DNA from: Mytilus californianus
Taxonomy: Eukaryota > Mollusca > Bivalvia > Mytilida > Mytilidae
Direction of reading: 5' to 3'
Length of the DNA: 64,000 nucleotides
NCBI RefSeq assembly: GCF_021869535.1
Contig: NW_026262593.1
Span: 74,094,822-74,158,821, forward strand
Notes under the pieces: model-generated
Seen by the model: only the letters and a program-made list of their open reading frames with translations
Told to the model about the DNA's origin: nothing
Database searches by the model: none
Part shown: piece by piece, positions 1 to 12,334 of the stretch
How the letters are laid out: each line of letters starts with the position of its first letter
Numbering within the stretch: position 1 is the first letter of the stretch
Program-made: the position numbers and the translations under genes

Positions 1-1394
1 TAATAAAATCCAATCTTGGCAACTTTTTCAAATAAATATAAATAACAACATGCAGTATTGTGACAAAAGTACTCATTTTTGATCATATTTCAGTTCCAAT
101 AAATTACTTATTCAGATTCAATAAATTCCCCAAAAAAAATTAATTAATTTAAAAGTGTTGAAAAGCATGGTTTTATTAGTAGCAGGCCAACTTTACAGGT
201 TTATTCTATTCATATAACTTTATAACTTTCTTTTCACAGTGTGCCAATTTTTTAAGATCCTGATCTGTATAATCAGGTTATGCAAATACCTGTCACCCAC
301 CCCACCCCCCAATTGGGACTAAAATTACATGCAAGTTTTCCACTAAAAAGTAAAAATTGAAAAATATATTGCATCAGCATACATTGTACTTCTTAACATA
401 TGCAAAAAGAATTTATTTCCTATAGCTTCTGTATTAATTTTTATGTGTAAATATGCGTTATTGCCTAAATTGACCAAATAACTTTTTTCAATCATGATGC
501 TGATGAGTTTTTAACGACCTTGACTGGCTATACAGCCCTTGCACGGACCGTTTTTCTTTAATTCAATTATACATGGCCAAGATTATTTTATACTCATGTG
601 GAAGAATTAAAAAACCTTAAAAATTTTAAATTGGTAGAAAAAAATACACACATTTTTATGTCATGCATGTAAAGCCACCTTCTTTTTATAATCTTTTATT
701 TTTCAGGCACAGGCACAAATTAATTTAAATTTTGAATAATTGTAATACATCTTGAATCCTTGATACATTGAATGATTCTTTAATTGCTTAAATACATGCT
801 ACATAATATATTAGGGCATTTAAAAAGCACATTTTTGCAATATTAAAATTTTTAAACCACAAAATTGATATGTGTACATGTAGTTAAAATTGTTAAATCA
901 ATAAATGTAAAAAATAAACTACCTAAGTTGAATGATTAAAATGGATATATTAGTATTGTCTTTAATGAAGATTGTATTTTTACTTTGCCAACTCTTTTAT
1001 AATTCCCTAATCTAAGGTCTAAAGTCATGCAAAGTCTATAAAAAATGTCTATTCAGTTTGAAAATAAAATTATTTCATTATTTCACAGAGGTGGATTTAG
1101 GGAAGGTACATATATGGTTAATTCATAGCCTTTTTACATGTCCCACTTCAAACGTTGCCTAGTTTGGGAAGCCTTTTGCCCCTTTTTTCGAAATCCTGGA
1201 TACACATTTGTAACATTTTGTTAACTGCATTTCTTTTAAACAATACCCGGCATGTAAAATGAAAATATAAAAAAAAAACACACTAGACTTGCACTTTCTC
1301 AATAAGATTTTTACAGGCCTTTTATAGCTGACTATGTGGTATGGGCTTTGCTCATTGTTGAGCACGTTGTGGTACAGTGACCTATTGTTGTTAA
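1..1394. other. AT-rich non-coding stretch
   Basis: No ORF with recognisable content, no repeat of the families found elsewhere in the window and no RNA gene is visible. Short ORFs here are what AT-rich random sequence gives. Confidence 0.5.
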
Positions 1395-2260
1395 TTTCTG
1401 TGTCACTTATTCTTTTGTTTTATTAAACGGGGAGAAGATAGCATTGTTCCCTCTCTTCCTATCCACAGAAGAAGAGAAGCTGCAGATATATTTGCAGCTA
1501 TTGGAAGGGTGTTGTGTCACCTGATAGGTTTGTGTGGTATTTTACCACCAAACTTGTGTCGACGTTTACTGCTATCCACTATTTCTGATCCAGAAATTAT
1601 TGACCAGGAGTAACTTCTTCAGGATTTTTTGCTCCATGTTTCTTTTCCTGAGAGGACGCTGGTGAAGCGCCTTCTGAGCTCTTCTCATTGGTCAGAGAGG
1701 GATAAAGATATGATTGCAAGTATGTTTCAAACATATGGAATGCATTCATATCCTTCAGTTGAAAATTTGAAAAATCAAATCCTTGATATGGCTAACAGTG
1801 AACTTCTAGACAAGCCAAACTATTTGTGCAAGTTCCTGAAAAAGGGATTTTCGGATTTCTTTGTTGAAATTTTTTTCTTCAAATTGAACTCAATGAGTAT
1901 AACCAACTTTTTTGCCTCACTGCTGCCTAGTAGAGAAAAAGTTTTGGACTGTTTGAAAACAGATGAAAATCTGAGAGCTGATGAAGAGGTTATATTTTAT
2001 TACCTCCAGAATTTTATAAGAGAAATAACCTTTGAAGTGTTGGAGCAATTTATATGCTTTGTAACAGGATCACCACTTATGCCAACAGAGGGTATAAAGT
2101 GACATTTAGTAATTCTTTTGGACTTAATAGATGTCCTCGTGCCCACACTTGTGGAAATCTGATAGATTTGCCTGTTGGATATGTATCCAAACAAGAGTTT
2201 CGCAGGGAACTGACAAGTATTGTGACCAGTGATGAAGCATTCACAATGAATGCCATTTAA
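1395..2260 (+). pseudogene. HECT-domain protein, decayed C-terminal part
   Basis: The reading frame from about 1395 gives a plausible domain (IFAAIGRVLCHLIGL, then LPPNLCRRLL). It is broken by TAA at 1611-1613 and continues to 2102 as FVTGSPLMPTEG. A frameshift near 2085-2096 moves the rest (KVTFSNSFGLNRCPRAHTC, then LPVGYVSKQEFRRELTSIV, ending TMNAI) into another frame that stops at 2258-2260. FVTGS, RCPRAHTC and LPV.Y match the end of HECT ubiquitin-ligase domains of the G2E3-like type, where the HTC cysteine is the thioester-forming residue. One nonsense codon and one frameshift make a pseudogene likely. Introns or sequence errors are less likely alternatives. No ATG start is evident, so the copy is also 5' truncated or multi-exon. 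Confidence 0.6.
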
Positions 2261-3299
2261 GGATTTTTTGTTTTAGAGTTGTAGATGACTGGCAAAATAT
2301 GGATATGACCCATGAACTTAGTGGTATTTCATGAAAATTTTAAATGTCCGGACTTTTTTTAATTTGTTTAAGATGACTGCATACTTATATAATTGACAGG
2401 AATTCAATGTATTTGTAATAAGAATGAAATAATGAGATTTTTCTGTTTATGCATTGTTGGTCATATTTCTTTTTGAATGATGTAAAAAAACAGTTTACAT
2501 TTTGTTAATTACTATTTGCCTATTTATAATTTATATTTCCATATGACTTTGTAGAATGTCCGAAAAAGCAGCTCAGATTTTTTGGTACCTTAATCTCCTG
2601 ATTTTGGTGACCACAATGATGAAGTTATTTCTGGATTTGATGAATTGTTTTGTGTTTTGTCAAATGTTTATTTTATATGATGCTAAATAAATTTATGTGC
2701 CTTATGATGATTTCTTTCAATGGAAATTTTACACAAGTATGTCAAGTTTAAACCTTTCAAAGAATATTGTCTATAACGGATGTCTATATATACTTGTATA
2801 AATGTGATTCACATAATTCACATACTGACAAGATTATGCGAAATAGTAAATGTATCAAAAACTAGATAAGTTAAGTGTAAAAAGAAACTTTTCTATTTAA
2901 TGATCCAAACAGATTCCTTCACTAATTATCGACTGTTGAATCATTATTTTAAAAACTAAAAGTGATGCTGATTTCAATGAATGAATAAATATTAATTTGC
3001 AATAGCATACAGGACATGCTGTGGCCATAAATACTATATAGAGAATGTGACAAAAAGACTTTTCGCAGAGGTCACTATAATGATAATACAACTATAGCTA
3101 TAGCATTAAGTTGTTGCTTTTTTAAGAAAACACTGACTAGTTTTTGTCCCACTTGTGACAATGTGGCATAATGTGAGAACATAGGTATTACAAACCACTA
3201 GTGACGATGGTGCAAACTATTTGTGTAAAGCTTTGTATTTTCAAAAGCTAGAAGACCTGGATGCTTCGTACCTTGTACCCTTATACCTTATGTAACAAA
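2261..3299. other. AT-rich non-coding stretch
   Basis: Nothing recognised. ORFs are short and without domain-like content. Confidence 0.45.
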
Positions 3300-3830
3300 G
3301 TTTTCTTCTATCACATGTCCATTGTCCTAGACCTTATTTTTGATTGAGTTAATGTTTTTTTTTATTATGAGTAGCAAGGTTACTATATTTGGTATATGGC
3401 TTCTTTGCAAGGTCAGTCGGGTAGGGTTTAAGTTTTGTGGTCAAGTCTGTATCTCAGATTCTATAAACAGTAGGCCAACTACAATCGGTGTATTGAATGA
3501 GTGTAAGGTGTACATGTCTGACTGGCATGGTTCAACCTGACCTTGACCTCAATTGCATGGTCCATTGCACAAAATTTTGTATTTGTGGTTTCGTCTATTT
3601 CTCATATACTATAACCAATAGGGCCTCTATATTTGGGGTATGCAAGAAATGTTTGATAGGTGTCGTGCGTGATAATCTGACCGTGACTTCATTTTCATGG
3701 ATTATTGATGATGTTAAGGTTATGTAAAACATCAACTTGTAGTAAAATCTTCCTATTACAGACTTGCACATGAATTCAATCACGAGTTATAAACCAGGCG
3801 AAACATCTTAGGGTGTGCACTCTTGTTAAA
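3300..3830 (-). repeat. Degenerate copy of the GTGCACAC-end dispersed element
   Basis: At the right end, the minus strand reads AACAAGAGTGCACAC followed by a GATGTTTCGCC-like stretch. This matches the left end of the longer element at 41211. Inside are inverted, degraded versions of its ATGAGGTCAAGGTCA-type units (seen on plus as CCTTGACCTCAATTGCATGG). It is an old, diverged copy in the opposite orientation. Confidence 0.55.
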
Positions 3831-4477
3831 AGAAATAATTTACCATGCTTTCAACATTATATGGTACCACATGCTCCAAATTTCTGCTTTGAGATGCAAT
3901 TCAACATAATTTGTTAAAAATGAAAGAAATGATATAATATGATACACCTAGGATTAGCAATCATTATGCTGACGTTATAAAACAGGTATATAGACAAAGC
4001 GCCTTAACAAAAACAAAAGAAAAAAATACCACAGCACAATAAACACAATGACGGGATGTCCACGTTCCGAGCCACGTCAAATGAGCACTGCCAAAAATAG
4101 GCTAAACAGTTCGAGTAATAAATTACAAAGGCTAATAAAAGAATACTATAACACGATATTAAGATGATAAACAAAGTCAGTACCTAGAGTCTATACTTCA
4201 AGACCTTCGTGTATTATTTGTGAAGTTGAGACGGAATATTTATCAAAAAGGTCTAAGTTTCTTCTAATGAACCTTTTTTTTTTTAGAGCACAACATTAAA
4301 AACCAGGATGCCAAGTTTAAAAAGAAAAAAAAAAGGCAGGTAGTGTGGGCCTAGTAATGTGAATTCGGTAATTGTGAATCAAAAGAGTTTTATTAATTAT
4401 ATAATAATGATTTGGTAACATGGATATCACATTACTAATTGTTCTATGGTCATATACCAAAAGGTGGTAGGGATTCT
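3831..4477. other. Non-coding stretch
   Basis: No gene or recognised repeat. Contains A-rich and T-rich runs only. Confidence 0.4.
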
Positions 4478-5168
4478 TCAGGTCATGTCCTTGTCAAGAT
4501 CAAGAAGTTGTAAGGTGATTTTAATCAATTCCTCACCATATTCCAGTGATAAAATGTTTGACAATGGGTTAACTTCGTCACATATCTGTTGACGTTTGTC
4601 TTCAGGTATACTGACATCAACAACAGAAATAACTGCATCGACATCGTTTTCACTATCAATACCACCATTATTATTATCTTCAACTCCATATTCTTCTAGC
4701 AGGTCTTGATAGTATCTGTCATTGGCATCCTGAATAAGTTCCTCTATGGACTCCAAGTTGGACATAGCGTTTGCAAGCACACCTTGTATGAACAGCTGAT
4801 TTTGGCTCCTATTGTGTTAAGTTGAAACTGGATGGTTGTTATATTAAAAGGCGAAGGACTTTAATCTTTCATTTATCCTTGGCAGAAAAACATAATGTTG
4901 AGCATATAGGTGATAATCATTGTGATGTCTAATATATTTTTAAGTTCCATATAGAAAAACAAATCATAAAATTCAATGGTAACATTATCCCAGACATCTA
5001 CCCACAGACGTTCTATCCTCTGGTTATGGCAACTTTTCCCCTTTATTGCACTTCCCCTGTTGATACCTCTAATTCCTTCCATGTAGGTGCATACATCTAC
5101 ATTTTCCACACCATAATCACATCTAACTCTTGAAGGCGTACCAAAAAGTCTGATTGCATCTATAAAAC
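4478..5168 (-). pseudogene. Integrase-core (rve/DDE-type) domain protein, decayed
   Basis: On the minus strand an exon-like start (TTTTATAG then ATGCAATC, near 5168) opens into [37 protein letters not shown] follows, then a segment readable only after a frameshift near 4915 ([21 protein letters not shown]), then NNHPVST-stop-HNRSQNQLF and an acidic tail ending at 4478. The blocks RxDxGxEN, [12 protein letters not shown] and HPxSTxHNxxxNQL are characteristic of a widespread integrase-core protein family of marine animals derived from DDE transposases. The Asp and Glu-Asn of RCDYG-EN are part of the catalytic core in intact relatives. The frameshift and an in-frame TAA before HNRSQ show it is dead. 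The upstream part is outside the readable frame or in other exons. Confidence 0.7.
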
Positions 5169-5382
5169 TTACAAGATATTAGAACTTTCTAAAATTGCAG
5201 TGGGTGGGGGTAACCCCTTGGGACTAACCTTTTATTTCATTTAATGTGCTTTATGATTTAGAACACTTTCAATTATAAAGATTGTGTTATAATCTTTTGA
5301 AAATAAAAAAAAAATAAAATCCCATAGGGTTCTATAGTAAAACCCTCCTTTCTTGTGGCCCCTCAAAGAACCCATATATAAA

Positions 5383-5810
5383 TTGATTGATTGATTGTTG
5401 GTTGCTTAACGTCCAGTGGCAAATATTTCATGCATATTCAGGACGAGAACAAATTAACAATAAATACAATAGGTAGGTTCTGTAATAGGGGCGTCCGGGC
5501 TTAAGGTCGGAGAAATTTAGACTGCCACGGGAAATGAGGGTATATTGGATAGGGACAGAAATTTAGCCTTGCAACAGGTCACCTACGGACCCCTCAAAGA
5601 GTTGTTGCAAGGGTTCTTAACGTGCAAAGAGCGTGGCACTCTCTTAACACGAGGCATCGGATTTAACGTCCCCATTCTGAGCGGACGTGGCTGCAAATTT
5701 ATTCATCCCGCACAGCCAAACGGACGCCCCACTTTGGCACGGGTTTTATTGTCGGTCGGAGGAAGACCAATGGTGACCATACTTCTATTCCCCAGTTACC
5801 CTTGGGGGTT
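5383..5810 (-). mobile_element. AATC-tailed SINE-like element, full length
   Basis: Non-coding element of about 428 bp, flanked by an exact 12-bp duplication CCCATATATAAA (5371-5382 and 5811-5822). Sense is the strand ending in GTTAAGCAACCAAC(AATC)n, here minus. The 5' end is AACCCCCAAGGGTAACTGGGG. The perfect flanking duplication shows a retrotransposition event with little later change. The 100-aa ORF antisense to the element (5545-5847) is not treated as a gene. Confidence 0.9.
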
Positions 5811-5968
5811 CCCATATATAAACCCCATTACACAAACAAAACCCTGATTGCACCACAAGACATGTTAGTCTAACACATTGTGGAACCCTAAGTTAGTCTG
5901 ACCAGCGGTATTGGAGAACGGGTGCGGACAAGTTCAAATTTAAAAGCGGCGGAAGAAGAAGAGGAAGA

Positions 5969-5970
<2 letters not shown>

Positions 5971-5999
<29 letters not shown>
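5971..5999. repeat. (AAT)n microsatellite
   Basis: About ten AAT triplets directly visible. Confidence 0.95.
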
Positions 6000-6710
6000 C
6001 TGAGCAAAAAAAATAAATCTTTCCAAACTTCGTTTGGGAGACTTAATTAGAATAAAACAGAACATTTTTTTATCATTTCACAAGGTAAATGTCAGAGCAC
6101 AGACGGGATATAACAACTTGAAGATATCTTGAAATTCATCACAAGACGAAGCAGCATTCTACCAGGTGGATTTGACACTTAATTCTCTGTTACTTTCACG
6201 AATGGAAAATGATATCCAAGCCTTTCAACTTGCACCTTAGACCTAACATTGTCTGACATAAATACTGAAGTTTTAATTTTTGTATCGTGTGGAGCTGGTA
6301 TTTGTCTCATTCTCAGTTGCAGTATCGTTGGCTATTGTTTACACTAACCAAAATTTAGAAATAAACCAAATTATAGATGTAGATAACCTCGGAGCTAACG
6401 TAGACCGTAACGTTGAAATGAGCCACAATATTTCAACAGGAAGGTGAAGTTGTCACGAAAATGCAGAGATCGACGAGCTGAAAATGTCAAATTTAATTTT
6501 ATTACCACCCGAAAACAACGAGATCTTACTAATGCCAACAGCGCAAGTGATTTCTCAGATGGGTTTCTGCTACCAAGCGATGGTTTTTGAATCCATAACA
6601 GTCACTAATGCCTACATTACAGCAGTGTGGAAACATTCAGGAGGATTCTGATAAAAACGATAATGCCTCTGAAGGGAACAGGGCATATACACACCTGTTT
6701 TGACCTCTTC

Positions 6711-6925
6711 GATCAGATAGACAGGACGATTTAAGACTTTATTCATGAAATCTGGTCTTAAATCGTCCTATCAATATCTTCAATCAAATAGACAGGACGA
6801 TTTAAGACTTTATTCAAGAAATCTGGTCTTAAATCGTCCTATAAATATCTTCAATCAAATACACAGGACGAATTAAGACTATATTCAAGAAATCTGTGTC
6901 AATATCTTCAATCAAATAGACAAGG
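6711..6925. repeat. Hairpin-forming minisatellite, about 70-bp unit
   Basis: Three to four head-to-tail units starting near 6711, 6782, 6852 and 6906. The first two each carry a perfect 15-bp inverted repeat AGGACGATTTAAGAC / GTCTTAAATCGTCCT (6723-6737 with 6755-6769; 6794-6808 with 6826-6840). Units three and four are shortened and have lost the second arm. Confidence 0.9.
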
Positions 6926-8131
6926 CGAATCAATTTATTAAAAAATGCGAACCTCTCATTAATAGGTGTCAGTCGATCCCTACCTTTCTCTACAGCGACA
7001 GCAATGTCTTATACTATACTTGGTATTGCAACCAGCTAGTCTCCCCAGAATGGAAAGGTTTCGTTTCCACTCTCACAGAAGTTGCCCTTCTGTTGAGAGT
7101 AAGAGATAGGAGCACAACAATAGACCATGCTACATTACAGACATCAACACCATTTTATAGTAATACAAAGATGAACCATGTTATACTGATAAGAACTTAG
7201 TTATTTTATTTATTACAATATTACTAAAAGTCCTACAGGATTTCTTCCCCTCTGTAGTTAATGCTTCGGTACTCGCATGCTTTATTATATACTATTTCTT
7301 AAATGTAGAAATTATTTTGACACTAAATATATTTTTGTTATTTTCAATTTTCTTAGTATCCCATTTTCTTTTTCATATTTGTGCCTTAATAATGTTAGAG
7401 AATACCACTTCATGGGGATGAAAAACAAACTCGTAATTTCCTTACCAAGGTATTATGTTATGCGTTATTAAAAATCTTCCTCAAAGAAATTGAAAATGAA
7501 CAGCTAAAAAGATTTATTATGTTCCTACTTTTTGATTGCTGAAGTATGATTTCAGAAGAGTTAGAACCTTCAATGCCGTATCGCCAGTTGAACTAGGATG
7601 GGTGAGGCACCCACGGACAGTGGGGAATTAGACTGATATCAGGACAGTTGTGACAGGGCAAAAGTGGACATAACGTCTTATTAACTTATTTATAAAATTT
7701 ACGTTTAAATTTTATATGAAATAAATAAATTCAATTATTTAATGAAAAAAAATGGATAAAGGAATAAATGTAGCCATTTTATTAACATGTAACGATTTTC
7801 GTTTACAAAGCTTTTAGTGTTATGAGTTACATTTAAGTGTCAAATATATTTTCACAAAGACGGAAATAAGACTTTTGATAAATAATAGATAAAGTAACAG
7901 CTTTACATAGTATAAATATTTCTTATGTAAAGAATAATTAATCCTCTAGTCTTTTCAATTAGCGCTTATTCGGCCTAAAACCCAAGCGACAGATATTTAT
8001 TATGTAATAGGGCATGAGGACCGTCAATGGGTTTCAATCAGTTAATTCTTTGTTAGATTAAGAAAAAACTTTCTTGTCCCTCACCTGGAAACAAAGTCAC
8101 ATGACTTCGGTATTTTTTGTGGCGTTGTGGT
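6926..8131. other. AT-rich non-coding stretch
   Basis: No recognised gene or repeat. Only AT-rich sequence with short ORFs. Confidence 0.4.
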
Positions 8132-8193
8132 CACTTGCAAAGCGACCATCAAAGAATAAAGTATTATATTTCAAATTGTCTGTATTTTTCCAG
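8132..8193 (+). repeat. 62-bp direct repeat, copy 1, ending at a splice-donor-like site
   Basis: Shares about 62 bp (CACTTG.AAAGCGACCATC through TTTTCCAG) with 9380-9440. Copy 1 is followed immediately by GTGAGTG, giving CCAG/GTGAGT, a consensus splice donor. Copy 2 is followed by TTAACC. A duplicated untranslated exon is possible. No coding frame is recognised. Confidence 0.6.
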
Positions 8194-9379
8194 GTGAGTG
8201 CAAACATTAATATTTATCTAATATTTCAAATGTAAGAAGTTAATTTATATTATATTTAGTGAGAACTAATATTCTAAATTATTCAGAAATTGAGTGTAAA
8301 AGATTTCATATCTTAACTTAAAAGAATCAAGTCATTATATAAACCTCTAAAAAGATAAGTAGCGTGGCTTCGTCATAAAATCTAAATAATGTTAAGAGTT
8401 AAAATAATCAAAAGATTCTGCAACTAATAATTGTTTCACATTTCTATCTAAGTAATTCAAGTTAAGTCTTTTAAATGTTCAATTAAATAAAATGTTTAAA
8501 TAGAGTTGCAGTCGTAACGTATTTGTTTTGTTCAGTCTAGTTTTACATTTAAAAGAATGATTTCAATCTACAGCTAAGGAAGTGTCTCGGTTATTAAATG
8601 TACATATGTAATTATTGTTTTTATGTGTGTGAAAAGGACAAGTTATTTGTCTTATTTTAGCTTAGTTATTTTTCTTACTTTATTCAATGTATTTTATTAA
8701 TCAAAGTATCAGTGCGCTGCTGCAAGGTATAGTAAGGTTTTTAGGCAATTCAAATATAGAGTTACGTCCCATTTGAAAACAGCGTTTTCAATCAAATCAG
8801 ATATTCAGTCAACATGGGATTCTATTTATTAAGTTCTTATGTCATGTATATCATAGACTCTGAAGGTAAATTCAATTCATAATTCAAGCATAATCATGCA
8901 GTCAATAATCTTGTCATCTCAAAAGGGTGAGATGTCTCCTCATCGAGGGTGACCCAAGTCGAACGTATGAAATTGCAGCAAGCCACTGTTTTTATGTAAA
9001 TAGCACATGTTTGGTTAAGTATTGTAATGTTTTATAGTGTCTTTATTCTTCATTATCATAAGTCCAATTCCTATTGCCATGTTAAAACTATCAAAGCAAG
9101 TTTTATGAAATGTGTATGCAAAACAGTCAGTCTAAATTGAGCATTGAAACTTATAGTCAAAATTTATATTTGGTATTAAATGAGCTAACCCATATTGATA
9201 TCTGTTTTAATAAGTAAGGCAAATAAATTCAGTCATTTTTTTATTATGTTTACAATGTTTCAGTCGTTAATTTGTATCCGTATAAAGAATTGTGTGATTG
9301 CTATTCATATATCATTCTATTGTGTATTATATTATATATCATTCTATCATATCTATTGTGTATTGTATAATATATCATG

Positions 9380-9440
9380 CACTTGGAAAGCGACCATCAA
9401 AGGATAAAGTATTATATTGCAAATTGTCTGTCTTTTCCAG
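9380..9440 (+). repeat. 62-bp direct repeat, copy 2
   Basis: Matches 8132-8193 with a few substitutions and diverges exactly where copy 1 has its donor-like GT. The sequence after it holds TTAACCAGTCAG twice (from 9441 and near 9477). Confidence 0.6.
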
Positions 9441-9939
9441 TTAACCAGTCAGAGGTTATAATAAGGCAGAGTCATTAACCAGTCAGTGGTTCTCAGTCAT
9501 TATATCAGTCAGACAATTGGTCGCTCACATTACATCTGCACAGTCGCAAGTAGTTCGACACAGCAATCATACACACCAAACAAACACGCCAAGTCTAAAG
9601 CTCAAACAGTTATGAAAAGATTTAGGATGATTTCATTTCAGTGTCGTATTTATTTAAAACTTCTTGTATAATGGATTTCTGCAATCAAATTATCTTCAAT
9701 TACGTTTACAACGTATGGACGTACATAATGGAAAATAAAAGTTAGTGTGTGTTCAATTGTCCCTGGTTGTCAAACGTCAGTGTGTACTTGTACACCGCGC
9801 ACATACAAACGGACAGGATTTTAATGCCGACCGGAAGAAATTCAACGTTCCCATATTTTAACCCCCCTGATTGTCTGGCAAATCAATCTTCCTACGAATA
9901 TGATTTGTTTGAAACATGAGTGAAGGGTATAAGGATATC

Positions 9940-10175
9940 ATTGATTGTTAGCTGCTAAACGTTCAATGGCAAATATTTCATGCATGATCAGCACGAGACC
10001 AAAGTAACAATAAATACAATAGGTATGTTCTGTAATGGAAGCTGTCCGGGATTAAGGTCGGGGACATTTCGACTACCACTGGAAAATGTGAGTAAATTTA
10101 ATACGGACATACATTTTGTCTCGCAACAGGTCAACTACGGACATTGAAACAATTGTTGCAAAGGATCCTAGGAGA
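9940..10175 (-). mobile_element. AATC-tailed SINE-like element, old degraded copy
   Basis: Recognisable tail (ATTGATTGTTAGCTGCTAAACG) and internal blocks such as CAATAAATACAATAGGTA, but with many substitutions and loss of the 5' half. It is clearly older than the sharp copies at 5383, 12335, 19883 and 51199. No duplication is detectable. Confidence 0.7.
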
Positions 10176-11079
10176 ACAGATCTTTGGATAATACAAACGA
10201 CAAAATTATTTTTTAGTGAGGTTGACCGGCATATTTCCCGTTTTACCCGGATCAAAACCTAAATTATTACGTTCATAAAATGTTCAACTATTGAAATACA
10301 AAAACAGGTCGGTGTGTGAAGCATTTAAGTAATGCTTAACAATTAGAATTCAATACAGAGCCCTTGTCAAAGTGTTATGAATTATAAATAGTTGATTAAC
10401 GATGATCCTTTAAGAGTATTTACTTTGTTCGGAGAGCAGCAAACACATTTTGTCGTTACAGTATGTAACCTGAATAATTGTAGTCTTCTATACTAACTGC
10501 TGAACAGCGATATACTACTATTGCCTTTACTGAAGATGGCACTCGCACGGGCTGTTACTAACTGCTGAAGATGGGAGTTTAAAACGACTTCGACTGGCTA
10601 TACAGCAATCCGAGGTTCCGGGTTATATGGTAATTATTAAGTAATTTTGTCGTTGGTAGTAAATTTACAGAACAGACAATCTCTATTAAATTTGAGGGTC
10701 ACGCTATTCCAAGCATGTTTTTGTTTATCTGTGGCTTTCTTGTATCGATTTTACCTGTACAAACTGACAAAAGAAACACCAAAGGTAACATATCAGGACA
10801 GATTAGACGTTGTAACGAGATCGAGAAAAGTTAAGTAATTGACAATTAGGACCCGTACTAAATCCCACAAAAGAATGGTCAAATGATCCAACAGATGTGC
10901 CCGATATTCAGTATGCAGATACATTATGTTAACCCTTGTATCCATGTTTTACTTAATTTGAACGTTTAACAGGAAGTGTTTACTAGTACGTCATAATGTT
11001 ATTATATATTATAAGTGTGGTAGCGAGGGTAAGGACTTAAAATGTATGCATTTAGCTTACCTAAATATGAAACCGTGTA
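10176..11079. other. Non-coding stretch with short degenerate repeats
   Basis: Contains two related AACTGCTGAA..GATGG stretches around 10480-10600 and nothing recognisable as coding. Confidence 0.35.
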
Positions 11080-11998
11080 GTCCGAGATTACTCTGACGTC
11101 CAACGGCTGTTTTGCCAGACAAGCTGGAGCCGTGGGACGTCAGAGCTCGTCCCATATCAAAAATTGGATATTTGCCCGTCCAAAATAGATGCGCTGCTTC
11201 GTCGCACTGGTGCCAACGGACGGCCTTGGAATTATATAAATCGGGTATCAATTTGTTCATTTTTCATTTATCTCTTCATTTATGTAAGTTTCACCTACCT
11301 GCCGCCCTTTACTTTCTCATATTTAGACAGTTTTCACAGTGACCCACCGATTCTGGCATTTTGACTTTCATTTTGAAAGATTGTCATGTGATCACGAGAA
11401 AAAAGTAAGGCACAATGGACTATGGGAAATGATGTATGCATATGACCCTAGGTCAATATGAATATATAATCTAACACCTCGCTCATTTACAATGCAAGCA
11501 ATGTAAATATCCGAGAGCTTCCGAATGTTATCGTGGTTGGCACTAAATGCTTAATACCGATCTCCTGTAAAGGAGGTGAAAAATCGTGGTTGGCTACTAA
11601 ATGTTAAATATCGATCTCCTATAAAGGAGGTGAAAAAAGTATAAATATTTGCATATTTGAGTCTCGAGGTCGCAAAATCTCTCGTAACTTGACGTCCATT
11701 TGAAAATAAAAGTAAAAATGTCTGAATCGATGGGTCACTGTGAAAACTGTCTAAATATGAGAAAATAAAGGGTGGCAGGTAGGTGAAACTTACATAAATG
11801 AAGAGATAAATGAAAAATGAACAAATTGATACCCGATTTATATAATTCCAAGGCCGTCCGTTGGCACCAGAAGCGACGAAGCAGCGCATCTATTTTGGAC
11901 GGGCAAATATCCACTTTTTGATATAGGACGAGCTCTGACGTCCATCGGCCCCAGCTTGTCTGGCAAAACAGCCGTTGGACGTCAGAGTAATCTAGGAC
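11080..11998. repeat. Long inverted repeat, arms of about 300 bp
   Basis: The left arm, about 11080-11375, is repeated almost exactly in reverse complement at about 11712-11998, with a spacer of about 335 bp. Each arm contains its own palindrome of CTCTGACGTCC with GGACGTCAGAG. The spacer carries a tandem duplication of about 60 bp around GATCTCCT.TAAAGGAGGTGAAAAA (11557-11640). ORFs found in both arms are mirror images of the same sequence and are not called as genes. A foldback element or an inverted duplication would explain it. Confidence 0.9.
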
Positions 11999-12334
11999 TA
12001 GAAAGCGTGGAGCCAAGCTGCACACATGAACCAAGTTCTGATAAGGATACCAATGCACGTTTTGTTTAGTCAAGAGTGTAGATAATAATGCCCTTGTTAA
12101 CCTGAGCTGCTTTGCTGGGGTCCCGAAGTCCTTCCGGAATACCATCGGCTGTTTCCGTATTAGTATGAGGTACAGTAAAGGGGAGTAGGAACTGGAATGT
12201 TTATCTGGCTACGACATTGCACCCTTTCCTGAAAAAGCTATCCATGGTGATAGATCCGTGTTTTACTTGCTCGGATTATTAAATAATTAAACACTATATT
12301 TCTGATCTAACTTTCTATTCTATAAACTACATAT

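Noticed and set aside
498..540. CTGATGAG followed by CGACC at 500 as a hammerhead
   Set aside because: GAAA is absent and no cleavage triplet or stem I is found.
5545..5847. 100-aa ORF antisense to the SINE, also seen at 19859-20155 (98 aa) and in part at 59225
   Set aside because: It lies on the strand opposite to the element's sense, shows frame-breaking differences between copies and follows from the repeat itself. Such ORFs are often wrongly annotated as genes.
11551..12145. ORFs of 112 and 136 aa in the inverted repeat
   Set aside because: They are mirror images of shorter ORFs in the other arm, have no family features and start without ATG in a convincing context.
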